Positions 1 to 5,483 of a stretch of 5,683 nt of DNA are shown piece after piece. The stretch is from positions 1 to 5,683 of the forward strand of contig JAUPUR010000088.1 in assembly GCA_030917445.1 (NCBI GenBank), read 5' to 3'. The notes beneath the pieces were generated by a model that saw nothing but the letters and a program-made list of their open reading frames with translations, searched no databases and had not been told where the DNA came from. The stretch comes from Patescibacteria group bacterium. GTDB taxonomy: Bacteria; Patescibacteriota; Microgenomatia; Levybacterales; UBA12049. The translations under genes and the position numbers were made by a program. Every line of letters starts with the position of its first letter. The stretch's first letter is position 1.

Positions 1-314
1 AAATCAGTATTTTGTACAGGTGGCAAATAGACAGTATATGGATCATCAAGACTATCAACCATACCTGCTATAGCACCATCTAACATTTTTTGTGAATCAA
101 TTGCTTTCTTGTCGTAATAATTCTCGTTCACTCTTTCCATGACAGCCCAAAACTTTGAGAAATCAATATGAGAAAGAGATGCAGGAGGTTCTTTTCCTTC
201 TACCTCAATACGAGGCTGAAAGCTTTTCCAATCAAGTGAAATTTTTGTAACACCGATGTAGTAGCCTACTAGGCCTGCTATTAAAATAACTGCAAAAAAT
301 TTAATTATTCTCAT
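1..314 (-). CDS. S41-family C-terminal processing protease (CtpA/Prc-like), N-terminal part only
   Basis: This is the first 104 codons of a gene that continues past the left edge. Translation from the ATG at 314-312 gives one hydrophobic segment at residues 6-22, a signal anchor that would place the rest outside the membrane. A linker of about 28 residues follows. Residues 51-104 then match the N-terminal helical region of S41 peptidases: FW.V...V.ENYYDKKAID, then GAIAGMVDSLDDPYTVYLPP at 80-99. Members of the family cleave proteins near their C-termini using a Ser/Lys dyad after a PDZ domain. Both the PDZ domain and the dyad would lie outside the window, so activity cannot be judged. The start ATG overlaps the TGA of the upstream gene (ATGA) and no Shine-Dalgarno is visible, which suggests translational coupling. 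Family identification is firm; the substrate is unknown. Confidence 0.85.
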   Translation of the reverse strand, partial: MRIIKFFAVILIAGLVGYYIGVTKISLDWKSFQPRIEVEGKEPPASLSHIDFSKFWAVMERVNENYYDKKAIDSQKMLDGAIAGMVDSLDDPYTVYLPPVQNTD

Positions 315-1114
315 GAAGAATGTGGTTGGATCATTTTCATACTTCCATGAAGTGTAATAACTGACCCTTTCTCTTTCTTTAACTTCCTAAATATTTCTGC
401 TGTCACCTCGACAACTGGAACAGGTAATCGTTTTTCATCAATATAGTCAAGATCTTCATCAGCTATACGAGTACTTATTATACCAGCTACGTCAACTGCT
501 GATGCTTTTGCTAATGCTTCGCGTGTGATCCCATCAACCATAATAATTTTACCTGCACAATCTCCAATAATATCAGTACTTACTACTTTTTCTTCTTCAG
601 ACTCTATTGGAAAAAGTGCTCCCTCTCCAACTCCACCAACTCCCTTAACTGCTGTCAGCCCCGTTCCTTTTCCTTTGATCTGGACTTCGGTATCACTGAC
701 ACTCTCAACAGTACCATCGAGTGGTGAAAAAATTTCTTCAACCTTTCTTTCTGATTTTTTTTCTACAGCGCCTTCTTGCTCAATATAGAGAATTCCATTC
801 ATTCTATCAAATTTTGTAACAGTTCCAGCTATCGTTGAAATAAGTTTTTGCGACTTGAGACCGAGTGTTTGTGGTTTTTCTGCAATTGTGTCTCCTGGCT
901 TAATTGTATTGCCTGGACCTTTTTTGAGATATGAACGGACTTTGGATGGACGAAGAGACAACAAAGATGAGACATCAATATTTTTTTCTTCTTTTTGAGG
1001 GGTTTGCTCGTCTTCTGTTATCTTTTCTGCAATTTTATCTCCAACTGCGACACCATCACCTTTTTTGATTAAAAGAGTGTATCCTTCAGGAATTGTGACA
1101 GGCAGATGAGTCAT
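311..1114 (-). CDS. Uncharacterised protein with tandem lipoyl/barrel-sandwich-like modules
   Basis: I do not recognise a named family. The 267-residue soluble protein has no signal peptide or membrane segment. Its N-terminal half looks like repeated beta hairpins of the barrel-sandwich (lipoyl-like) kind. KKGDG.VAVGDKIAEK at 17-31 is echoed by KKGPGNTIKPGDTIAEK at 64-80. A second pair, ISTIAGTV at 92-99 and IFSPLDGTV at 128-136, resembles the way such folds begin in RnfC-like and RNA-polymerase hybrid domains. A charged linker spans about 33-47 and a Gly-rich stretch spans 148-165. Residues 180-263 alternate predicted strands and helices (KIIMVDGI, EALAKA, VAGIIS, PVPVVEV, VITLHGSMKM), suggesting a separate alpha/beta domain. 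It lies 50 bases behind rpsR and overlaps the protease gene by four bases. A scaffold or adaptor role is possible but unsupported. Confidence 0.8.
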   Translation of the reverse strand: MTHLPVTIPEGYTLLIKKGDGVAVGDKIAEKITEDEQTPQKEEKNIDVSSLLSLRPSKVRSYLKKGPGNTIKPGDTIAEKPQTLGLKSQKLISTIAGTVTKFDRMNGILYIEQEGAVEKKSERKVEEIFSPLDGTVESVSDTEVQIKGKGTGLTAVKGVGGVGEGALFPIESEEEKVVSTDIIGDCAGKIIMVDGITREALAKASAVDVAGIISTRIADEDLDYIDEKRLPVPVVEVTAEIFRKLKKEKGSVITLHGSMKMIQPHSS

Positions 1115-1126
1115 AGAATACTTTTA

Positions 1127-1155
1127 AGGATAACGGAAAACACGTAATGAGGCAA
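1127..1155 (-). promoter_or_regulatory. Possible weak internal promoter before the 267-residue protein gene
   Basis: On the minus strand, TTGCCT (1155-1150) and TATCCT (1132-1127) are 17 bases apart. The -10-like box ends 12 bases before the ATG at 1114. Each hexamer matches four of six consensus bases. The geometry mirrors the rpsF promoter, which uses TTGCCA and TATCAT and also leaves 12 bases to the start. It lies in the only real gap of the operon (1115-1164). No hairpin terminator or Shine-Dalgarno is visible there. Confidence 0.3.
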
Positions 1156-1164
1156 ATACTAATC

Positions 1165-1413
1165 TTAGTCACGTGAGACAAATGGCATCAATGCCAAATG
1201 TCGAGCGTACTTAATCGCCTTGGTAAGTTTTCTTTGTGTTGTTGCAGTCAATCCAGTTCGAGAACGTGGAAGAATTTTTCCTCTTTCAGAAACAAATTTT
1301 TGTAAATTTGAGACATCAGAATAATGTGGAACTATTTTATTTTCGACAAAATAATCCTTTTTAGGAGCGACTATTTTTCTTCTTGGTTTTGATTGTGTTC
1401 TTTTAGCTGCCAT
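1165..1413 (-). CDS. rpsR: Small ribosomal subunit protein bS18
   Basis: bS18 sits on the platform of the 30S subunit, where it pairs with bS6 and binds 16S rRNA. At 82 residues it has the family's usual size. The N-terminus is basic (residues 4-19). The conserved core is present: YSDVSNLQKFVSERGKIL at 31-48, RTGLTATTQRKLTKAIKYAR at 52-71, and LALMPF at 73-78. The cysteine usually seen near the N-terminus of bS18 (RRKFC in Escherichia coli) is absent and the whole protein lacks Cys. The start is five bases after the ssb stop, with no Shine-Dalgarno (the upstream bases are pyrimidine- and A/T-rich). Translation probably depends on coupling with ssb. In many bacteria rplI (bL9) follows rpsR, but here an unrelated gene does. 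Confidence 0.96.
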   Translation of the reverse strand: MAAKRTQSKPRRKIVAPKKDYFVENKIVPHYSDVSNLQKFVSERGKILPRSRTGLTATTQRKLTKAIKYARHLALMPFVSRD

Positions 1414-1418
1414 AATTT

Positions 1419-1895
1419 TTAGAAAGGAATGTCATCAGGTGGCACCATTTCTTCAGTTGTTGAAGGTTCTGGATCTTTTACTTCAGAACTTTCTTCAGCT
1501 GCTTTTTTTGTCTTAGTTGGAGCTGGTTTTTCTTCAGCTTCTCCTTCTTTAACAGGTGCTCCTGCTCGATCAAGTAAAATCATATCGTCAATAACAACTT
1601 CTGTTACTGAGCGCTGTTGATTATCTTGTGTCGTCCAGTTCCTCGTAGAAAGCCTTCCTTCAACATATACTTTTCGGCCTTTTACCAAAAACTGACTACA
1701 TAATTCTGCTAATTTGTTCCAAGCAACTATGCGATGGAACTCAGTCTCTTCATGCTTTTCCCCGCTATCAGTATTCCAAGATCTATTTGTTGCAAGGCCA
1801 AAAGAGACAACTGCTGCACCACTTGGTGTGTAGCGAAGTTCAGGATCTCGTGTGAGATTTCCGATAAGTTGTACTCTATTTAGACTTCGTGCCAT
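1419..1895 (-). CDS. ssb: Single-stranded DNA-binding protein
   Basis: SSB coats single-stranded DNA during replication, recombination and repair, and recruits partner enzymes through its C-terminal tip. The 158-residue protein opens with the typical NRVQLIGNLTRDPELRYTPSG (residues 6-26). The OB fold runs to about residue 110, with aromatic residues W40, F53, W59 and W87 placed as in other bacterial SSBs, and the family signature FHRIVAWNKLAE at 53-64. A disordered tail from about 111, rich in Glu, Lys, Pro and Thr, ends in the acidic-hydrophobic tip DDIPF, so the partner-binding tip is intact. The gene sits between rpsF and rpsR, the standard bacterial arrangement, with 3-base and 5-base gaps. 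No convincing Shine-Dalgarno is present. Confidence 0.97.
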   Translation of the reverse strand: MARSLNRVQLIGNLTRDPELRYTPSGAAVVSFGLATNRSWNTDSGEKHEETEFHRIVAWNKLAELCSQFLVKGRKVYVEGRLSTRNWTTQDNQQRSVTEVVIDDMILLDRAGAPVKEGEAEEKPAPTKTKKAAEESSEVKDPEPSTTEEMVPPDDIPF

Positions 1896-1898
1896 GTA

Positions 1899-2177
1899 TT
1901 ATTTAACTCTGATAACAAGATGTCGCAATATATTATCATTTCTTAAAAGTTTTGTCTCGAAATCAGCTGGAATTGCTGCTTCACCCTCAACATTAAGTCT
2001 ATGATAAAAACCAGCAACTTCTTTTTTAATACTGTATGCAAGTGGTTTTTGTCCCCATTCATCCTCAGTTGCAATTTTTAAATCTTTCAATAAATCTTTA
2101 ATTCCTGAAAGAACTTTTTTGCGATCTGCTTCAGATAAAGACGCCTTCATGACTAAAACAATTTCGTATAAACGCAT
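1899..2177 (-). CDS. rpsF: Small ribosomal subunit protein bS6
   Basis: bS6 is a 30S platform protein that binds next to bS18. The 92-residue sequence shows the family pattern throughout: MRLYEIVLVMKASLSE at the start, EWGQKPLAYSIKKE at 39-52, then FYHRLNVEGE and the closing KLLRNDNILRHLVIRVK. It lacks the long acidic C-terminal tail found in some bS6 proteins. It is the first gene of the minus-strand operon. AGGG lies seven bases before the ATG and could serve as a Shine-Dalgarno, but the predicted transcription start falls at or after it, so it may not be in the message. Confidence 0.96.
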   Translation of the reverse strand: MRLYEIVLVMKASLSEADRKKVLSGIKDLLKDLKIATEDEWGQKPLAYSIKKEVAGFYHRLNVEGEAAIPADFETKLLRNDNILRHLVIRVK

Positions 2178-2189
2178 AATGTAGCCCTA

Positions 2190-2219
2190 ATGATATCAAA
2201 TTTGAGCGTGTTATGGCAA
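2190..2219 (-). promoter_or_regulatory. Promoter of the rpsF-ssb-rpsR operon
   Basis: On the minus strand, TTGCCA (2219-2214) and TATCAT (2195-2190) are separated by 18 bases. Each matches five of six sigma-70 consensus bases, and TG at the extended -10 position (TGATATCAT) strengthens the call. Transcription should begin near 2184-2182, leaving only about five bases before the rpsF ATG at 2177. The -35 box lies under the 5' end of the longest possible reading of the divergent gene. This argues for the downstream start of that gene and means the two promoter regions overlap. Confidence 0.65.
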
Positions 2220-2234
2220 GTAGGAATACTGGTT

Positions 2235-2243
2235 TGGTAAAAT
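2235..2243 (+). promoter_or_regulatory. Extended -10 promoter of the divergent regulator gene
   Basis: TGGTAAAAT is an extended -10 element with hexamer TAAAAT at 2238-2243. It stands eight bases before the ATG at 2252, so the message would be leaderless or nearly so. No good -35 box is visible at 15-18 bases upstream, which extended -10 promoters can do without. The element lies about 40 bases from the rpsF -10 box on the other strand. Polymerase bound at one site would therefore hinder the other. Confidence 0.45.
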
Positions 2244-2251
2244 ACAGCCTT

Positions 2252-3352
2252 ATGAAACTTGAGCACGAACAAATTCATCCATCTGCAAATCTAGAAACTC
2301 AACCAGTTAATCCTAAAAAGGCAAAGATAGCTTCCTTTTTTGAACTTTACTCTTCTATAACTCAGGAAAAAGCCCTCACCCTTGAACCACACGAGGAACG
2401 AGTAGCTATTTCCCTCGCTGCCATGACAGAAAATCCTAACCATTTGCGCACATTATCTGACTTATGGAATGTCCCTGAAGAACAACTGCGTGTTGGCATA
2501 CGAGATGCGTATTATGAACCCCAAATTAAAGCAGTTGCATTTGAAATCTTCGATCGTATGAAAACACCAATGAAGCTAACACTTAAAGATCGTACTAAAG
2601 ATCAACCTATAAAAGAAAGAATTAAGCTTCTATGGGAAATGTTACCTGCCGATTTACTCACACAACATCAACAAGATATTGCTTCATATGCTAATCAGGG
2701 CTTAACAAATTCTGAGATTGCAGAAATCATGAATATTAAACCACAATCTGTTGCGGTTATACTTGTAAATATACGTAATCGTCTCGATCCGTTTATTGCT
2801 GAAGCAGGGCTTATTAAAGTTAGTCAACTACCCGGAGATGCTACCTCATCAGCAAAAAAAGGATGGATAGAAGCCGAAAAATTATTGAGAATGTATTACA
2901 CAACACCATCAGAGGCACGAAAATTCAATGCTCGTCGTCCAATAGTTGATGAAAATTTACTTGAGCAAGATTTTATTCTTCTTTCTGACAGATCACAAAT
3001 CACTGAGGATGAACATAGAAGGTTAATGGAAAAAATCTACTCGACACGTATTAAAAGAAAGAATAATAGACTATATGTAACACGGCAATTTCTAGAACAT
3101 TTTCGTTCTAAAAATAAACCTCGTCAAATTTATGTAGAGCCTCCGCCCGGTCATGTATTATTGATTAATTGTATACCCCTTCCACATGACCATCCTGATC
3201 GCAAATACATTTACCGCACTCTCCGAAGGAGATTACAAAGCGGTACTTATCCATCCATCAGAAAAAATAGAAACTGGTTTGTGGTAAAAGATGATGTCCT
3301 GCCTGAAATAGAGCATCTAATGGAAAAAAAGAATGCTACCCCTCTATCGTAA
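2252..3352 (+). CDS. Putative DNA-binding regulator with LuxR/sigma-4-type HTH and two excisionase-like modules
   Basis: I do not recognise a named family. It is 366 residues from ATG 2252; an in-frame ATG at 2213 would add 13. Residues below use the longer numbering. Residues 55-100 are helical and may hold a degenerate HTH. Residues 150-192 form a clear LuxR/sigma-region-4-like HTH: Q..IA.YANQGLTNSEIAEIMN, then KPQSVAVILVNIRNRL. Near the C-terminus, 268-297 (LMEKIYSTRIKRKNNRLYV, then FLEHF) and 333-369 (IYRTLRRRLQSGTYPSIRKN, then WFVVKDDVL) resemble each other and the MerR/excisionase pattern of two helices and a basic hairpin. No enzyme motif, membrane segment or phosphoacceptor domain is seen. 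The 2252 start is preferred because a -10 element sits just before it and the rpsF -35 box overlaps ATG 2213. No Shine-Dalgarno precedes either start. Divergence from rpsF suggests control of that operon or of itself; this is inference. Confidence 0.8.
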   Translation: MKLEHEQIHPSANLETQPVNPKKAKIASFFELYSSITQEKALTLEPHEERVAISLAAMTENPNHLRTLSDLWNVPEEQLRVGIRDAYYEPQIKAVAFEIFDRMKTPMKLTLKDRTKDQPIKERIKLLWEMLPADLLTQHQQDIASYANQGLTNSEIAEIMNIKPQSVAVILVNIRNRLDPFIAEAGLIKVSQLPGDATSSAKKGWIEAEKLLRMYYTTPSEARKFNARRPIVDENLLEQDFILLSDRSQITEDEHRRLMEKIYSTRIKRKNNRLYVTRQFLEHFRSKNKPRQIYVEPPPGHVLLINCIPLPHDHPDRKYIYRTLRRRLQSGTYPSIRKNRNWFVVKDDVLPEIEHLMEKKNATPLS

Positions 3353-4321
3353 ATTCTCAAGTGTTGTAAGGATTCGAGGTATGACAAGATCTATACCATA
3401 TTGATACTTTCGATCATGGTACCACCATAATGTTCCAAGCACTTTATTGAGACTCAAAATCTGAAGTATTCTATCAAATTCATTATCGAATAAAGTTTTA
3501 TTTTCATATCCTTCTTTAATCCATTCTAAAGGAATATCTGTATACCAAAAAGAATATGCCAAAAAGTCATAAATCGGAGAGTTACTCGCTGCCTCTCCCC
3601 AGTCAATAATTCCTGTAACGGTTTTGTCTTTAGCCATTATGTGCTTGGGACCGAAGTCATTATGATTGAGAACAGGTCTCACTCTATAATCATTTTGACT
3701 TTCTTCTCTCAAGATCTTAAATATGCTCTTCATATGTACTAGTCCCAACCCCGTATCATTTGCCAAATTCATATATGTATCTTCCTGAGAGAAATGCTCA
3801 GATAGCAGCTCTTTCCATGTTGTAAATTCCCCTTTTCCGTTCTCATCAATATACCCGTACCCCTCTGTTGGAATTTGATGGATACGTGACAAAATGACTC
3901 CTGCTTGATTCATTAATTGTTGAAGTTCACCTTTATCTAATTGGTGATAATCAACATCCCCTCTTTCAAGAGGATCACCCGCTACTCTCTCCTGAATACA
4001 GAAAGAATACGTAGTCTCATCAAAGAAAAAGTCTTTTATTAAAAGTATGTGTGGAACGGGAATATGTAATAAATGCGCTTGAGTAATAGCCCATTTTTCT
4101 CGAAAAAAAACACTATTTCCATTACGAGAAATTCGCACGATAACAGAATCATTATCATCGAAAGTGACTTCATACACTTCATTAGATTCCCCGGCAATAA
4201 TTTTTCTTTTTTCTTTAAAACTCTTTCCTGTTGCTTCTTTGACAACTGTCTGAATTACCTCATGAGGAGTTACCAGATGATCATGGAGTTGCTTAAGGTG
4301 GTCATTATACTTGTCATTCAT
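3344..4321 (-). CDS. APH/choline-kinase-like phosphotransferase
   Basis: This 325-residue protein belongs to the aminoglycoside phosphotransferase (APH) fold family, ATP-dependent small-molecule kinases. Visible motifs are a nucleotide-loop-like region at 41-52 (IIAGESNEVYEV), a beta strand VIVRIS at 60-65, a helix-C Glu at 75 (REKWAI), hinge-region residues IQERVAGDPL at 109-118, the catalytic loop HNDFGPKHIM at 220-229 with catalytic D222, and the metal-binding GIIDWGEA at 237-244 with D240. The usual loop Asn is His (H227), as in macrolide 2'-phosphotransferases and many uncharacterised relatives. The substrate cannot be told from sequence and a resistance role should not be assumed. Its ATG directly follows the ychF TAA, and GGGAG lies four to five bases upstream, one of the few Shine-Dalgarno-like sites here. 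Its 3' end overlaps the convergent gene by nine bases. Confidence 0.88.
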   Translation of the reverse strand: MNDKYNDHLKQLHDHLVTPHEVIQTVVKEATGKSFKEKRKIIAGESNEVYEVTFDDNDSVIVRISRNGNSVFFREKWAITQAHLLHIPVPHILLIKDFFFDETTYSFCIQERVAGDPLERGDVDYHQLDKGELQQLMNQAGVILSRIHQIPTEGYGYIDENGKGEFTTWKELLSEHFSQEDTYMNLANDTGLGLVHMKSIFKILREESQNDYRVRPVLNHNDFGPKHIMAKDKTVTGIIDWGEAASNSPIYDFLAYSFWYTDIPLEWIKEGYENKTLFDNEFDRILQILSLNKVLGTLWWYHDRKYQYGIDLVIPRILTTLENLR

Positions 4322-5419
4322 TTAGCTCCCGATTTTAAATTCAATGACGTCGCCATCTTGAACAATATAATCTTTGCCTTCAAGTCGTGCTTTTCCAACT
4401 TCACGTGCTTTTTTACGGCCAGTATGCTCAAAATAGTCAGCAAAGCCAACTACCTCGGCCTTAATAAATTTTTTCATGAAATCAGTATGAATTTCACCTG
4501 ATGCCTCGACTGCATTCCCACCTTTGCGCATTGTCCAAGCTCTCACTTCTTTTGCTCCTGCAGTTAAAAATGAGATAAGTCCAAGTCTTTCATATGCTTT
4601 TTTAATAAGTCTTTCAAGTCCTGAAGATCCTACTCCAAGTTCTGCAAGATAAGCCTGTTGTTCATCTGCCTCAAGTCCAGCGAGTTCTGCTTCAATTTTT
4701 GCACAGATAACTACAAAATGGTCTTCAGGAATATCTAAGAGTCCAGCATACTCTGTAACTTTTTGCAGTATTGTATTTTCATTATATTCGGCCTCCGTAA
4801 CATTAAGGACAACAACTTCTGGTTTGTTGGTCAAAAGGAAAAGATCCTTAATACTTTCTCTTTCCTCGACACTTAAATTTACATTAAATGCTCTTTCACC
4901 TTCATTTAGCGCTTTTCTCAGTGCTAGTACAGCTGACTTTTTGTTTGGTTCGATTTTTCGATTATCAAGTGCTTTATCCAATGTCTGCATGTCTGCCAAA
5001 ATCAGCTCTGTCTGAATTGTTTGATAATCTTCCTTTGGACCAACACTTCCCTCCCGAAGGACATCACTATCTTCAAAAGCTCTAACAACATGAGCGATGA
5101 CTGAAACTTCACGAATATGTGAAAGGAACTTATTCCCCAGCCCTGCTCCCTCAGCTGCTCCTTTGACAAGACCAGCAATATCAACAAATTCAACAGTCGC
5201 AGCTTTTATCGGAGGAAGCTCTGACATTTTTTCTTCATTTTTAGTGAGTTCTGCAAGTTCAATCAGTCTATTGTCTGGAACAGGAACAATTCCTACATTT
5301 GGTTCAATTGTTGCAAATGGATAATTTGCAGCCAAAGCTTGCTGCTTCTTGAGCAGTGCATTAAAAAGAGTTGACTTCCCGACATTTGGAAGCCCCACGA
5401 TACCTACTGATAAATTCAT
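4322..5419 (-). CDS. ychF: Redox- and ribosome-associated ATPase/GTPase YchF (OLA1 family)
   Basis: YchF is a universally conserved Obg-related P-loop NTPase that binds ribosomes and, in studied members, prefers ATP. From ATG 5419 it has 365 residues, against 363 in Escherichia coli. The P-loop GLPNVGKS is at 9-16, switch-II DIAGL at 80-84 with the catalytic Gln replaced by Leu as is normal for this family, and NKFLSHIRE at 96-104. The G4 position reads NVTE (206-209) instead of NKxD, which explains relaxed base choice and ATP use. A coiled-coil insertion lies around 135-195. The C-terminal TGS domain begins near 282 with FLTAGAKEVRAWTMRKG and ends KDYIVQDGDVIEF. Earlier in-frame ATGs (5428 and 5497) would add non-homologous residues. 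The one at 5428 overlaps the -10 box, so 5419 is chosen. Confidence 0.96.
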   Translation of the reverse strand: MNLSVGIVGLPNVGKSTLFNALLKKQQALAANYPFATIEPNVGIVPVPDNRLIELAELTKNEEKMSELPPIKAATVEFVDIAGLVKGAAEGAGLGNKFLSHIREVSVIAHVVRAFEDSDVLREGSVGPKEDYQTIQTELILADMQTLDKALDNRKIEPNKKSAVLALRKALNEGERAFNVNLSVEERESIKDLFLLTNKPEVVVLNVTEAEYNENTILQKVTEYAGLLDIPEDHFVVICAKIEAELAGLEADEQQAYLAELGVGSSGLERLIKKAYERLGLISFLTAGAKEVRAWTMRKGGNAVEASGEIHTDFMKKFIKAEVVGFADYFEHTGRKKAREVGKARLEGKDYIVQDGDVIEFKIGS

Positions 5420-5426
5420 ATCCCAC

Positions 5427-5432
5427 ATTTTA
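5427..5432 (-). promoter_or_regulatory. Predicted -10 element of ychF
   Basis: Minus-strand TAAAAT (5432-5427) lies seven bases before the ychF ATG at 5419. Transcription would begin at or within a base or two of the start codon, making the ychF-kinase message leaderless. A poor -35 match, TTCATA (5456-5451), lies 18 bases upstream. The preference for ATG 5419 over the in-frame ATG at 5428 rests partly on this element. Confidence 0.45.
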
Positions 5433-5463
5433 ACACAGTAGGTAACGTTATATGAAATAAATA

Positions 5464-5472
5464 TGGTATACT
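5464..5472 (+). promoter_or_regulatory. Extended -10 promoter of the divergent membrane-protein gene
   Basis: TGGTATACT combines the TGn extension with hexamer TATACT (5467-5472), five of six consensus bases. It ends 11 bases before the ATG at 5484, giving a leader of only about four bases. No -35 box is apparent. It faces the ychF -10 element across about 34 bases, so the two promoters share their upstream DNA. Confidence 0.5.
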
Positions 5473-5483
5473 CCAGCCAATAA

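Noticed and set aside
320..341. SMKM near the C-terminus of the 267-residue protein, reminiscent of the biotin attachment motif AMKM
   Set aside because: Only six residues follow the motif, while biotinyl domains need about 35 more to complete the fold. It is not inside the lipoyl-like modules either.
525..788. Plus-strand open frame of 87 codons rich in Ser, Pro and Thr
   Set aside because: It is antisense to the 267-residue protein gene. Its composition simply mirrors that gene's Gly-, Glu- and Val-rich codons.
2191..2198. TGATATCA palindrome over the rpsF -10 box as an operator
   Set aside because: The palindrome is largely formed by the extended -10 element itself, and an 8-base palindrome is expected about 20 times in a window of this size.
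3344..4321. Kinase gene as a horizontally acquired antibiotic-resistance gene
   Set aside because: Base composition looks like its neighbours, there is no insertion sequence or repeat around it, and it is joined without a gap to ychF. Nothing in the sequence supports recent transfer.
4073..4501. Plus-strand open frame of 142 codons
   Set aside because: It lies antisense across the end of ychF and the start of the kinase, two firmly identified genes. Its translation is rich in Phe, Ser, Asn and Ile with no recognisable domain, as expected from the reverse of an AT-rich gene.
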